From the NCBI RefSeq assembly GCF_050947335.1, contig NC_134997.1, forward strand, positions 4,030,001-4,094,000: DNA of 64,000 nucleotides. Reading direction: 5' to 3'. The position numbers and the translations under genes are program-made. The stretch is from Megachile rotundata. Taxonomy: Eukaryota > Arthropoda > Insecta > Hymenoptera > Megachilidae. Numbering within the stretch: the first letter of the stretch is position 1; each line of letters opens with the position of its first letter. Shown here piece by piece: positions 1-14,432 of the stretch. Below the pieces are notes generated by a model, which saw only the letters and a program-made list of their open reading frames with translations, was not told the origin of the DNA and did not search any database.

Positions 1-228
1 ACCACTGACAATATACAGTAAATTTTCATAACATTTTAAATAAATCTGTGGACCCTCAGTATGAACACTGACAATATCTAATACAGTATTAATTATTTTG
101 TATACCTATGATATTTATTTAACAATTATTTTTTAAAAATAAACAAAATCATTTAAACTAATGATATATGATAAAATAACTAATCTTAAAACCTTACAAT
201 AATATTACAAGATTTATATCGCATTTAC

Positions 229-2343
229 CACATCTTCGTATCGTGAAACAGAAGACAAATATTCTTGTTTTCGTAATTCAGGAAACAGAATTGTTTCTAT
301 TTTTGGAATCAGTGTTGTGACTGTAATAATTTTATCGAAGCATTTTGAAATGATTTCACGAACTTCAGAAATACTCGGTCTACAATGTAAATTTTCCGTG
401 CCTAATTCTGCTTCCACTGTTATTGTCATAAAAGGTGTTCTACAATATAATTGTACTACACATTACTTTATATGGGAAACCAGAAGAAACATAAGAAAGC
501 AAATTTGCTTACTTTAAAAACATGAGATCCTTATAATTACCCTTGAAATAATTACCACTACTGTATTCCATAAAAAAATCTTGTATATGTGTGAGCGTTT
601 TCATCACAACCATTCGTAAATGCTTAGATAAAAGTGTGTTTATGCTTCGAAAATATTTTTCAATTAACACAGTAGATGCATTATAATGTTCTTGCACATA
701 ACAAGACCAAACATGCTTTTTTTCCAAGATAATATCTGCAATATCAGCTAGCCATTCATTGATAAGCAAATGCATTGCCTTATCACATAAATGATTTATT
801 CTAGGTTCTACTTCAAATGCAGGTATAGGAATTGTTCCTATATCTTGAATATTAATTATCATCACATTTTGATATCTGCAAAATAACATAGGAATCTATA
901 GATTTACTTAAGGATATAGAAATATAAACATAATCTCAAAAAGGGAATGTAGTATTTGTGGAAATTACTTTAAAAAATACAGATCTTGAATATTCCTCAA
1001 TATCTCATTTCCGATAAATAGATTATGTTGCATAAAGTGGTTTGCTGTAAGTTTGAATTGATGCCAAGGTATGGGTGCTCGTATATGTAAAATTGAATAT
1101 TCGACCCATGATGTCACGAGAAACTGTTTATAACCTTCGACGATCTCAGACTCAAGTTTGGTAAGCTGTTCATTAAAACTGAAACAGAATATTTCAACTA
1201 AAAGTTATTATAACATATTTGGTATAAGCTAAATAAACTATTTAAAGTTATAGATTTTTAAAAAAGGTGCAGAATATGCGCGACAAGTATCGATAGTCTC
1301 GATACTTAGTGCAAGTATGGTGGTTTTTTCAAATATCGCGTAAACTATGCATTAATGGATGGGTGCACACAAAAAATATATTTTTAGTAGAAACGAACAT
1401 TTTCATTGAACAGTTTATAGCAAATAGGTGTCGACAAGACTACAACATCTTTACATGTTGAAATTAAGGGTTGCTTAAACATGACCTTACTCTTCCCGTT
1501 TGCGAAGCTTTCCAGTAATACGTTTTCTTGCTCCTTCAAGATTGCTACGGTCGTAATAATCTGAACCATCGTCACGAACACAATAATTTTTTAAATATAT
1601 TGATTTACTATGGTCTTTGTTTATAACAAATTGCTTTTGCTGCTTATTAATTGCTTCCAACAAAATACTTATTTGTTCTTCTATAGATTTTGGAATTTCT
1701 GCTTCATTTATATAAACAATCTGAAATATTTTTTTTTTAATATTATTAATTTTTAAATTAATCTGTCATTATTATTCTTGTTCATTGCTTTCAATATTAG
1801 TAATAAATAAAATTATTTTACTTTTCTTTTTGATGACTTCATCTCTTGCTTAGTTTTCTTTAATTTTTTTATTTTTCTATACATTTGACATGTTTTTGCG
1901 AGTTTCATACAAGATTTTCTCCACAACCATGTACCATCAGATAAATCTTTCAAGCAGATTATACTACTTGGCAAAAAATCTATAGAATGTTTTAGAGTTT
2001 CTTGTTGTGCGTTAGTTATACATTTCTTAACATAATTCTGAGATAAGTCAAAAAGTTCTTGTTTACAAACAGAACTACATTGCAAATTCCTTTTTTGTTT
2101 CATTGAACTTTTTACATGATGTATCGTACATTTACTTTCATTGTCCTCCAAGAATTTCTCATGTCTATATAATTGTTTACATGATGCGATTTCAGTCTGC
2201 GAATAATCTCTTAATATCCTTTGTGCTTTTGCCAATTGTTGAGACAGTGAAGATTCCACTGATAATTTTTCTGTAAATTTGGGTATCGATTCACATGGTA
2301 TGTCAATAAAACTGTCAGAACATTTCTCTTTCTCGTCATTGCT
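229..2343 (-). CDS. Axonemal dynein heavy chain, N-terminal tail exons (partial)
   Basis: Five exons on the minus strand (2343-1822, 1720-1491, 1178-969, 875-513, 439-229) join at GT-AG sites with matching phases into 512 open codons. The last two encode segments resembling the tail of inner-arm axonemal dynein heavy chains (DNAH1/3/7/12 type): an amphipathic stretch with YFRSINTLLSKHLR, then a segment ending in IPKIETILFPEL, matching the family pattern of 'VPRVE-K-' in that place. The first exon (174 codons) is Lys-rich and poorly conserved, as is usual for the extreme N-terminus. The protein would be a microtubule motor of cilia or sperm flagella. The gene continues past the left edge, and no start codon was found; a 23-nt candidate exon (3046-3024) in the right phase lies upstream. 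The family is fairly sure, the exact paralogue is not. Confidence 0.72.
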
Positions 2344-3086
2344 CTATAATTCATTATTTAAACAATATTATTTATACAGCATATATAGCAGCATCTGTAT
2401 TATAACAAATTCATTAAAATGCTAAATAACCAGCAAACAATAATATTTCTTGTGAAAAAATACTTAATTTAGTTGAGTAACATTTAATATAGTACTCATT
2501 ATACAAAATAACAAACAGTTGTTATATTTAAAATGAAATAAATTACCTTCATTTAATGAAATCTGCACTGAATGTAAATAATATCTTGAAGCAGAGAAAA
2601 GATGGTTATACATAAGTATAAACAAGAATGCAACTATAGCAACAGTAATAGATAACAGTAATTTTATTAGACTTTTGTGAATTTCTTGTATTATACATAA
2701 GACTGTAATAATAATGTTTAAAGCTTTATTATAATTTATACTTTCATAATTAAAATTTCTTACACATATTTGTACAATTTTACAATGTACAATTTTATTG
2801 TACAATGTACAATTTTATTATTCAAATTAAAAAAATTAATGTATCAAATATTCTTTTCTAATTTCAAATAGATTATGGTTAACAAATTGTTGATATATCT
2901 TTTATTTTTTTTTAATTACAATTTTGCTATAATGTTTTAAAAATATTAAAAATTAATTTTAAACACATATTTTATCTGTTTCCCTTTTTGCTCTATTATT
3001 GCTTATTAAGTTTAAAAGCTTACCTTACTCTTAGGAACTAGTGTAACTGCAGTATACAAAACATTTATAAATTAAGATGTACATAC

Positions 3087-3135
<49 letters not shown>

Positions 3136-3663
3136 ATCTTATATTTTTATATTTATTCGTAAAGAGAATGCAAAATTCAAAATGTGTAATATAAAAAATT
3201 GTAACTTTATTGATGTTACTATCGACAACTTAGGTTAATAAAAAGTAGTATATTAAATTTTACATGTTTCAGCATAGTTGTGCTTCTAATTGTATCCAAT
3301 AAAATTTGTAAGAAAGTTTATATGTGGAAAATTGTTAAACCGCTAAACAATATCAAAATAAATCATCATTGAGTTAAATATTAATTACTGTAATACTATT
3401 TGTTGTGTCATTAGTACTGATTGTATTATGAACAACTTATAATAATATTATATTATATAATTAGTATGTTATAAATTTTGTAATGACTTAGAATTAATTC
3501 ACAACTGTCAGTCCGTGCATTATATGATTTACATCCTTGCTTAGCAAAAACCTGAAAGTGTTCAAATTGTATATAAAAAGAAAAAATAATTTAGAAGCAA
3601 TGAAATATGTTTAAAAATATTACCATGTAAAATTAATAAATAAGTACAATAAAGTACAGCATT
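2344..3663. other. Region between dynein exons and LEPROT
   Basis: AT-rich sequence with no convincing coding region. It presumably holds the 5' part of the dynein gene and the 3' UTR of LEPROT. A (TA)n/(CA)n tract lies at about 3085-3136. Confidence 0.6.
3085..3136. repeat. TA/CA microsatellite
   Basis: Alternating AT dinucleotides followed by a short ACACAC run, seen directly. Confidence 0.9.
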
Positions 3664-4928
3664 TCAGCATGTATTGTAATCAGTGTCATCTTGGTCGGAT
3701 GTTACAAAAAATCCAACTAGAGTTAAATATACAACAACATTACCTGCTAAAGTTAAATAGCAAGTACTTGGTTGTATCTGAAAATATGTTTTAAATACAT
3801 AAAATGAATTATGATCAATATGTATATGAATTTTCAATAAAAAATATAACACAACAATTAAACAAAAAGATCATACCACTGGATCATTAGCTGGTGATCT
3901 TGCTAAGACAATTGGAAGCGCAAAGGATGATACAACAAAACCCATAGTAATGAATATAGCCAATTCCAAACATGGATTAGAATTATTTCCATAATCATCT
4001 GTATATCGACGAGCAATTATAGTTGGAATTGGTGCCAATATATAGAATAATACAACAAAGAATGTCCACCATACTCTAAAAATAACATGTTATAAAAATT
4101 AATATACAAGTTTTATTACAATTTATACAATATTAATTTGTATATATTAACATAATTATGATAATTTACTTATGTGTTGGTAAGGCACAACCAAGTATGA
4201 TAAATGTCATACCAATAGAGCCAGCAAATGCCAAAAGTACTAATCTGCAAAAGGATTCTTTTTTTATTATACTGTTAATTAAAACATAAGTTTCTTATAA
4301 ATTATAATACTTACGCTGTTTGTTAGTAAAAGCCAACCATAGCATGAAACAAAGACAAAATTATTTTACAAATTATATAAACTACAACTTATATAAATAA
4401 ATAAATAAATAATTTCATCTCACACAATTATTATGAAAACTAATAAGGAAAATATTTAAAAAATTTCAGAAACGTGTTGATTGATCTATATAATACAAAA
4501 ATTTGTATAAATGTGAATGATAATTTGAACATATATTTCAGTGTGAAAAATACATTACATTTCTATATTCTATACATGATTAAGATATAACATATCTTAT
4601 AACTTTAGCAACTTTTATGCTTATAGAAAATATTTGCAATTTCTCCTTAATAAACATTTGACACAAAGTAAATATTACATTAATAAACAATTTTCAACAA
4701 ATTATATTCCTATAGATGTATATAAACGATAAACATGTGTCATCTATATACAAAATTTGACAGTAATGACAATAAAAGCAGTAAGGTTATGTTTTGATAT
4801 ATTATTTTTTAATCTAACTTTCTTGTTAAACCTTCACCGGCAATATCATTTTCCTAGATTCTGCAGCAAAAAATTATATATTTATGTGATCAAAAATATG
4901 CCGAATAACCTTTAATTCCAGCCATCAT
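3664..4928 (-). CDS. LEPROT / Vps55 family endosomal membrane protein
   Basis: Four minus-strand exons (4928-4910, 4239-4170, 4075-3877, 3777-3664) give 133 aa, against about 131 for vertebrate LEPROT. The protein starts MMAGIK; the second ATG (4925) would give MAGIK, exactly as in the human protein. Family features seen are the glycine-rich first membrane helix, the 'LGCALP' turn, the 'APIP-IARR' motif after helix 2 and the 'ELAIF-T-G-VVS-F-LPI' helix 3, with a fourth hydrophobic helix before an acidic tail. The family acts in endosome-to-vacuole/lysosome sorting with Vps68-like partners and lowers surface levels of receptors. The exon 2 acceptor is the second of two AGs 5 nt apart; only that one keeps the frame. 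The gene is head to head with TER94, 1.06 kb between start codons. Confidence 0.9.
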
Positions 4929-5986
4929 ACACTGATTTGACAAGTGTATTTATCGTATTCTCACTTTGAGAATGTCGTGACGTAAGCTATCACCAGTGAC
5001 TATTTGTAGTCAATGCTATCACCTACATAGATGATCAAGTAAATGTAGTATAAATTTAAAAGTAGATAACTTTTTTAAATAAATCTTTATATTTATTACG
5101 AATATTATATTAATGTAGCATTAGTCTTTATCTAAAATTGATGAATGTCTAATGTAAATCAATGTTTTCAAAAATGTTATATTTAAATTCGTTATAAAAA
5201 AAAAATAAACAAATATTTATATTTATATATGGACATTAATTACATAAAAAATAATAATAACTGGGAATTTATTTAAATTAATGCAAGTTTTATGTACTCC
5301 GTTCCACAAGAGAATAATCCTTGAAAGTTATTTTTGCACACATTAAGTTTATCGATTCTAAATATTCTATAGTCTATGATGATGCGCATGTGCTTTCACG
5401 ACCACCGCCACATTAAATGAATATATCCAACGGGCAGAAAATTTGTTATTTCCTCTTCTTGTTTGAAATACTTGTCTTTCTATACTAACATACTTTATAA
5501 TGATACCGAAGCTAAAGCTTTGTTCCTCTTCATAGGAAATTTTTCTTGAAAAATTTACCACATTATTATCAACTCTCGTTCATTTATTTTTCCCACCACG
5601 TATATAGCCATGAACGCAGAAACATAGACAGATATTGCACTTGTAATCAGAAATTTAACAAGACTGTCAAGCTGCGCAAATTATGCTTACTCTCTCACGA
5701 AATCAAATATAATGCATATATAATTATGTTCACAGAATTTAAAAAATAATTGAACAACTTAAATTTCTTCCATACAAAATAAATAATAATAATTTAAGTA
5801 TTTTCGAAAATTCATTTGTAAATTCTCCTTTAATTTTCGATAATGGGAAGTCCAATGTAAGCCATGGAAGTTCAAATGAAAAATGTTCATTGGATCAACT
5901 GTGAGTGTAGCTGAATTGAAGGTGTTGCGATAGTGAATTCTGATCATTGCGTGTGCATTTTCTTTTGCGTTGAAATCAAGTCAATA
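4929..5986. promoter_or_regulatory. Divergent intergenic region LEPROT-TER94
   Basis: No coding region recognised. The space must hold both promoters and 5' UTRs. A TGACGTAA (CRE/ATF-like) octamer lies at 4978-4985, about 50 nt upstream of the LEPROT start codon. Confidence 0.45.
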
Positions 5987-8900
5987 ATGAGCGATCCAAA
6001 AAGGTAAATTGTTTGTAGAAAGTAGTTAGTTAATTAATATGTACAATAATTTCATATATATTACTTTTAAATGCATGAACGAGGCATGAAAATAAGATGC
6101 AACCATACTGGCTTCCAATTTTACGTTGTCATCATGTCGACGCAACGCGTCTTTTCGTAAATTCTAATGAAAATAAATAATATGTTTTAAATTTTATACT
6201 ACAAAGTATAACTTTTCCTTGTAAATTAACATATTTTTTAGGTAACTACTTGTAATAACATAAATAATACTTCTGATTTTTATATGCCGACTGATCATGG
6301 CTGAGTCTGCTCTGAACGTGACAAAGAAATTTTGCTGACACGTTAATATTCGCTTTGCATTATAATTTATACTGAATTTATAAGAAAGTTTTGATAATGA
6401 TTAAAGTCAAGTAATTCAAATGTTGCAGATATTCCATACATGAAATAATTAAATATTCATGTTTTTGAATATTTAGAAAATTAAACCATGTGTTACAATT
6501 GTATATTTAGTTTCTAAATACTGTTGTTCTTAAATAATTATTCCCTTGTAAATAATAGCATATAAAGTATACAAGTATACATGTATGTTTAACATATCAA
6601 ATGATATCTTGTAAGATACCCAAATAATACACAAAATATAAAAAACAATATATTAAAATTATTTTCTTCACAAAATTATTAATATTTTGTATAATAGCAT
6701 ATAACTATTTGAATTTAATAATAGTATATATTAAAAAAAAATGTTTTCTAGTATACCTAATTGTTTAATATAAAATTTATATTGATATAAATAATATATG
6801 TTGTTAATTGTTACAAATACTTGTCATAGTCTTAGTAATTTTGTAAGCGAACATTATAATATAAAATTGTTTTGTTAATATTTGTTATCTTTCACTAAAA
6901 ACTTTAATTTACTCTTTATGTAGACATAGCATCGAGTAATTTATACTTTTGCCATTGAAGAAGTATTTCTAACATAATAAAAAGTGATTAATTTCAGAGA
7001 TATTAAAAGCAATTATTACTAAATATTATTCTCATATAATAATGATTAGAATTAGAAAACTTTGATTTGTGTATGAATAAATATAATATATTTTGTACAA
7101 AATACAATGAGTTTAAATCTTATTGTTTGTTATGTAAACAATGAATGAAATACTTTAAATAAAAGATACCAAATAGCCTATATGTTAATTGATATTTAAT
7201 ATTTAATTGCAAATAACATTAAAAAACATATGTTATTATAAAATAATATTTCATTGAACACATCATCTAATATAATATATAAAATTAGTAAATTTGGAGA
7301 GCAGTATTAATATTTATTTGAGAGTTATTCCATCTATATTAATCACATACCTTGTTTTAGCAGTGAAGACCTGGCAACTGCAATCCTTCGAAAGAAGGAT
7401 AAGCCAAATCGATTGTTAGTAGATGAAGCCATTGCAGATGATAATTCTGTTGTGGCTCTTTCTCAAGCAAAAATGGACGAATTACAACTTTTCCGAGGAG
7501 ATACTGTATTATTAAAAGGAAAAAGACGCAAAGAAACAGTATGCATTGTTCTCTCTGATGATACCTGCCCCGATGAAAAAATTCGTATGAATCGTGTCAT
7601 AAGAAACAACTTACGTGTACGCTTAAGTGATGTTGTATCTGTACAAGCTTGTCCAGAAGTTAAATATGGAAAACGTATTCATGTATTACCAATGGATGAT
7701 ACAATAACTGGTCTCACTGGGTAAAAATCAATTATTTTTAATAGTGATTTTATTACTTTCTGATATGTGTATTCCATATAAATATATAAAATTTATTCTT
7801 TAAACTTTTAAATCAACTTAAACTATTAGATGATACATAATACAGCTATTTATTTTTTATTATAGAAATTTATTTGAAGTTTACTTAAAACCATATTTCC
7901 TGGAAGCTTACCGCCCAATTCATAAAGATGACAATTTCATTGTACGTGGTGGAATGCGTGCTGTTGAATTTAAGGTGGTAGAAACAGATCCTGGGCCATT
8001 TTGCATTGTAGCTCCTGATACTGTAATTCACTGTGAAGGTGATCCCATTAAGAGAGAGGTTAATTGATATTCACTATCTAAGAATGATATTCACTATCTA
8101 ATATGAAATATATATTACACTATAAATAAAATTATAGGAAGAGGAAGAATCGCTAAATGCTGTAGGTTATGACGATATTGGCGGTGTTCGTAAGCAGTTA
8201 GCGCAAATTAAGGAAATGGTAGAATTACCTTTAAAGCATCCTTCCTTGTTTAAAGCTATTGGAGTTAAACCTCCTCGTGGTATCCTTTTATATGGTCCAC
8301 CTGGCACGGGAAAGACTCTTATTGCTCGTGCTGTTGCTAATGAAACAGGAGCATTCTTCTTTCTTATTAATGGTATGTTACTTTTAAAAACTATATTTTA
8401 ATTTAAAATGTTATTCTATTTATCTTGTTGGTAGGTCCTGAAATTATGAGTAAACTTGCTGGAGAATCGGAAAGTAATTTAAGAAAAGCATTTGAAGAAG
8501 CTGAAAAAAATTCTCCAGCTATAATTTTCATTGATGAACTTGATGCCATTGCTCCTAAAAGAGAAAAGGTTTGATATGATTTATTTATTAATTTATCATT
8601 TTAAAAAATTTTTATATAATTAATACTATATTTTTATTCAGACACATGGAGAAGTTGAAAGACGTATAGTTTCTCAGTTATTAACTTTGATGGATGGTAT
8701 GAAACAAAGCTCTCATGTCATTGTAATGGCCGCTACTAATCGACCCAATAGTATTGATCCTGCATTACGACGTTTTGGTCGTTTTGATAAAGAAATTGAT
8801 ATTGGTATACCTGATGCCACTGGCCGTTTAGAAATTTTAAGAATTCACACGAAAAACATGAAACTTGCCGACGATGTTGAATTAGAAGAGGTGAATATAA

Positions 8901-11024
8901 ATATCACTTTTAAACCTATTGTACTTTTGACTTTAGCACTATTTAATAAATTAATACAACTATTTAGATCGCAGCAGAAACACATGGTCACGTTGGAGCT
9001 GATTTGGCATCATTATGCTCTGAGGCAGCTTTACAACAAATTCGTGAAAAAATGGATCTTATTGATTTAGAAGAAGAGCACATAGATGCTGAAGTTCTAT
9101 CTTCTCTTGCCGTAACTATGGATAACTTCAAAGTAAATATTAATTTTTGCTTAGTAAGATCTAAGTTACGTTTACAGAAATCTGTTACTAACAATACTTT
9201 ACATATTATCACTTAGTATGCCATGACAAAGAGCAGTCCAAGTGCTTTACGAGAAACCATTGTAGAAGTACCGACTGTCACATGGGATGATATTGGAGGT
9301 TTACAGAACGTTAAAATGGAGTTACAAGAATTAGTGCAGGTAAATATTGAAGTATCATTTACAATAATTAAATACCGAGTTATATATACATTATTGAATA
9401 AATTTTATTATGTAGTATCCAGTCGAACATCCAGATAAATTCTTGAAATTTGGTATGCAACCATCGAGAGGGGTATTATTCTATGGACCTCCTGGTTGCG
9501 GTAAGACATTATTGGCTAAAGCGATTGCTAATGAATGTCAGGCAAATTTCATTTCTGTAAAGGGACCAGAATTATTAACAATGTGGTTTGGTGAGTCTGA
9601 AGCAAATGTCAGGGATGTTTTTGACAAGGTAAGTTATTTAATAAGTAGTTACAGATCAAAATATGAGTGCTTTATGTATTGTCTTATTACACCTTTAGGC
9701 AAGATCAGCAGCACCTTGCGTATTATTTTTTGATGAACTTGATTCTATCGCAAAATCTCGTGGAGGTACAGTAGGAGATGCTGGCGGAGCAGCGGATCGC
9801 GTGATAAATCAAATCTTAACAGAAATGGACGGAATGGGCGCGAAAAAAAATGTTTTCATTATAGGCGCTACTAATCGTCCTGACATTATAGATCCAGCCA
9901 TTTTACGTCCTGGTCGATTAGACCAATTGATCTACATACCATTGCCAGATGAAAAATCTCGAGAAGCAATTTTTAGAGCCAATCTTCGAAAATCACCAGT
10001 AGCTAAGGTAAAAAAGATTAAATATGTTTACTATTGATGTATCTATCAAGAAATAAAGCTTAATTTACAGTGATTTTAGCATACTAAGCGATCATAAGCA
10101 TTTATAACTACTTCTAGTATTTTTGTAGCTACTTCTAACTTCTTTTTTCAACAATTCTACTAGACCCCCTGACCTTTTGTCTTTTTATATTTACCGTCTA
10201 AATATACTATTAATATTTGTATTGCAGGATGTAGATCTAAGCTATATAGCTAAAGTGACACATGGTTTCTCGGGTGCTGATATAACAGAAATTTGTCAAC
10301 GTGCATGTAAACTTGCCATTAGACAAAGTATTGAAACTGAAATTCGAAGAGAAAAAGAACGTGCTAGTAATCCATCTACGTCTATGGATGTGAGTAATTT
10401 TTTATATTTTGCATAACAACAGATGTACTCCTCTTGTTCAATTGTTTATGGCGTTTAAACTCTTTTTTTTCTAAGTTGTATCACTTCTGTAATATGGTTA
10501 ATAATTAATCCCATTCTTTTAATCATAAGTTTTATATCCAATGCTTAGATGGATGAAGATGATCCAGTACCCGAAATAACAAGAGCTCACTTCGAAGAAG
10601 CAATGAGGTTTGCACGACGTTCGGTATCTGATAATGATATCAGAAAATATGAAATGTTTGCACAAACACTTCAACAATCTCGTGGATTTGGAAGTAATTT
10701 CAGGTAAAAAGTTATACTTATGTTAATAATGAATAATAGTTCTTCAGTTTGAAAAGTGAAATTCTTATGACTACAGACAGCATGCTCATCGTCTATACCT
10801 GTCTATATGTTCTTTGGTTAGCATTTGATCTGTCTAACCCTATTACATACGATTGAATATTTTGTTTACAACTCAACAACTTTATGTATATCATTCTGTT
10901 TCTTAGATTTTAAATTAATTTTTATTTTTGTAGATTTCCGCAAAGCGGAACAAGTGGTACCCAAGATACAACGCAAGGTGATCAAACCTTCCAAGATGAT
11001 GGGGACGATGATCTTTACAGCTAA
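5987..11024 (+). CDS. TER94: TER94 / VCP / p97 AAA+ ATPase
   Basis: Thirteen exons: 5987-6003, 7361-7720, 7866-8058, 8138-8372, 8435-8568, 8642-8890, 8968-9132, 9217-9339, 9416-9628, 9699-10007, 10228-10389, 10549-10703, 10934-11024. All phases join, giving 801 aa, the usual length. Order: N domain (about 1-185), D1 ATPase with Walker A GPPGTGKT (243-250) and Walker B IIFIDE, D2 ATPase with Walker A GPPGCGKT (516-523) and Walker B LFFDE (572-576), and a C-terminal tail ending DDLYS, resembling the tail that binds PUB/PUL cofactors. The hexamer uses ATP to extract ubiquitinated proteins from membranes and complexes (ERAD, proteasome delivery, autophagy). The first coding exon has only 17 nt and is followed by a 1.36-kb intron. 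Exon 2 begins at a TAGCAG tandem acceptor, so 800- and 801-aa forms are possible. Confidence 0.98.
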
Positions 11025-14000
11025 GTTGTCATATCTTTGTACCTCATTACAGTGAACATGCGACAAAAGGGCCTGTCTGTTTCACAAGTATCTTGTGTTT
11101 GTAAACACAAATTTCGCAAAAAGTAATTTTAAGTAATTGAATAATGTAAGAGTATATAAATTTTATTCATCTTCGATATTCTATGTAAGTATATGCAATT
11201 TAACGTATGTAATTGGGGTAGATTATAATTAAATTGTATTGAGCGTATATAAAGATCTAATCAGGTACCACTTTTAATATAACATTCTTTTTCAACGTGT
11301 AACGTGCAAGTAAAGTCTTTAAAATTGTATAAGTTTGCTTAAAAGCAATGTACTAATAGTCGACTATTATACAAATTAAATTTTAAAACTAAACACTTAT
11401 AATAGATGGAACCCAATTAAATTAGTTGTAGATTGTAACATGTATAAACTACCCTAATAAATATGTCACATTGTATATAAATTACATAGAATTATACGAA
11501 TGTTCCGTTGTTTATAACATTTTCTATGTAATTTTATATCTTAGTTACCTACATAAAATGTAATTCTTACTCTGTAACAGTGTTATCATATTTTTTTTCT
11601 ATGTTAATTAGAGATAGACTCTTTTGCTATGTTGTCACTGTATTTCTATAATTACATCTTATTGTTCACACACTGAGATTACAGTAATATGTGAGAGTTT
11701 ATGCTATATCAGTGAAATTGTTGAAACTGGTGATGTGTATTGGTGAATTTGCAGTCTGCTTGTAGTAGTAAATTTACTTACAAATTACCAAAGAATCTTT
11801 TGAAACCTTTCATTTTAGAATAAAGTGTTAACATTTCTACATCTTGGGTACACCTTAACAGCCATTTCATTTGAAGGCTTAATTATCCGTTATTAAACTA
11901 TAAGTAATAAATATCAAGATATTGACCAATAAAATTGTTTATTGCAGCTTTATTTATACAACACTTACAAATTTTGGTATTAGTTGAAAAATACAAAGTT
12001 CTTAGTTAAAACAATATTGATTTTCAACTATACATTTCTATGAACATGTATTAAAATATTTACATACACGTTAAAACAAAATCGGATGAAAAAGTCGAAT
12101 TTTTTGAAAGTAATATTTTATTAAATTGAATGTTACATCTAAAATTAAGTTATCTAATAGTATTTTTCAATTTGACTTTTTAGAATTCATTTTTTGTTAT
12201 TCAAAAATGTTTGTTACCGTAAATTTTTTTAATCTCATCGCAATTTTGTAATAATCCGATTTTATCATATAATCCGAATTTTACAAAACGTGAAAATAAT
12301 AATTGACGAATTCAATATAAATTACAAAATGAATAAAAAATATTGTCATAATACAATATTTTATTGTACAAAAATTTATCATTATTAGTGCAATCGGAAA
12401 GTCCTGTTGTTTAACATACTATCATTGTTAAAAATTATTTGCTAAATAAGATATTACGGTTACGTTAATACAAAAATTAGCAAAAAATACATTACAGATC
12501 ATAATATTTGCATATTTTACAATTATGTTATTTTTAAAAATAATATTATGGTTTTAACTAAAACACAAAAATTAATATGTAATTATATGTTGTCAGCATC
12601 CCTCAGAATTACATGTACAAGTAAGTAAACATTTTATCACAATATAATTTTAAAACTGCCAACATAGAAAAGTTTCAGATCAAAATATATATCGATTTTT
12701 TTATTTTATTCATTTTGCTTTAATTAGAATTAGAAAAGACTAAAATCATTGTGAATAAGAAAAAAAATAAGGGTTACAGACAACACACATTTTAATATTT
12801 AACACATGATTTGTTTCTTTCATTATAAATTTTTATATAAATACGGTATTTTGAAAATTTTCTTTAACATTTTTTCTATCATTTGGAAACGAAGAAAATA
12901 TAGAGAGCAATCAAAGTGCATGAATAAGTGAAACTAATTGTCACAATGAAAGGAAATAAAAATAAGACCAAAATACAAAAAAATGAACTATAATTATATA
13001 ATTCCACAAATGCCACATATTCTATATCATTGTACGTAACACATGTAATACGTAATTTTTAAATTAACCAATATTATACACACAAAAAAATTACAAACAA
13101 TGTAGAATGAATTTGTACGTGACAAAATATCTGTTGTTTATTGAAGAATGACATTAATAATTTGACAAATTAATCCAATAGTAAATTTTACACGTACAAT
13201 TAAATATTTTATATATATATATATATATAAAAAAAAATATATATATAATTCAATCCTTACTAGAAGAAAGTGTTTGGAGTATATAACTATATGTAGACAA
13301 CAACTACAGTTCATTATGCGTTTTACATTATACAATGGGATAAAGTATAATAATAATCGCAAATGGATTAACATTTTTTTTTTATTCAATATAATTTGCT
13401 TAAAGAAATAATAGCTCAACTATTCTATCTTTTTTTTTGTTTTTCAAAATATCTACTTATATATATTTTGTGTTCAAAACTCAATACAATTTAAAATATA
13501 ACAAGAAATTCATTTTAGTTTGCATATTTATATAAATCTAGTTTCATTTTTCATTCTACTGAGTTAACTTATGTAAAAAAAGAAAAAGAAAAAATTATAA
13601 TGATGAAATATCACAATTATCTCAGAATATTTAATTTTTGAAAAAATTTCTCAAAACCTTGTATTTTACTTTTTACAAAATTTCAACTTGTGATTTTCCC
13701 GTTCTTTTACACTGTATCATAAAAGAATATGATATTTTATTAGTTATCGAACACAGAAGATGAAAATATAATTACAGTATACAGCAATCCAATGTTTCAG
13801 ACATTTAATACAATGAGTATCGTGTGTTACAAATAATCTTTGTTTTGTCTGTCAATGACATATCTAGAATATGCAGTATTTATTGTATTTATGTTTTAAT
13901 TCACAGTAAAAATACTTAAACGTCTACATATTGTTTTATGTATGTTTACGTCAAACATTTTTGCTAAATATTTTCAAGTATATTTTAGCTTGAGCTTATT

Positions 14001-14432
14001 GATTTTTTTTTTTTTTTTTTTTTAAAGCATCGCAGTAATCTTTATTTATCATTGAATTGCTACATGCTCTAAAACAAACTTTATGCTCTTCAATAATGAT
14101 TATGTTCTAGTATAAAATACTGATTTGGAAAAAATGTAATATAAACAAAAGTATTGTGGATAGTCTTTTTTAAAATATCGATTTCAGATACAATATGAAC
14201 ACTAAACACATGCTAATTTTGGCGTTAATTATGTAATTTATACAATTTCATTAATGTGTGTTTGTTATCATTTTTTCATTACAAAATAATCGTTGCTTTC
14301 CTGCATCTGCAACGTTTTCCATATAATAACTAGAAACTTATTTCAACCTGTATTTTAGTGTCTTTAATTTCGATCACTGCTGTATGTAATTCATCTTCAT
14401 CTGTAATTTTTGATATGCATGAATCATTACAC
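11025..14432. other. Convergent 3' region between TER94 and WIPI2
   Basis: Very AT-rich, with only short chance reading frames. It presumably holds both 3' UTRs. A poly-T run lies near 14006-14023 and a TA-rich run at 13211-13247. Nothing else recognised. Confidence 0.6.
11819..11824 (+). terminator. Candidate TER94 poly(A) signal
   Basis: AATAAA about 0.8 kb downstream of the TER94 stop. Other A-rich signals are near, so this is one candidate. Confidence 0.35.
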
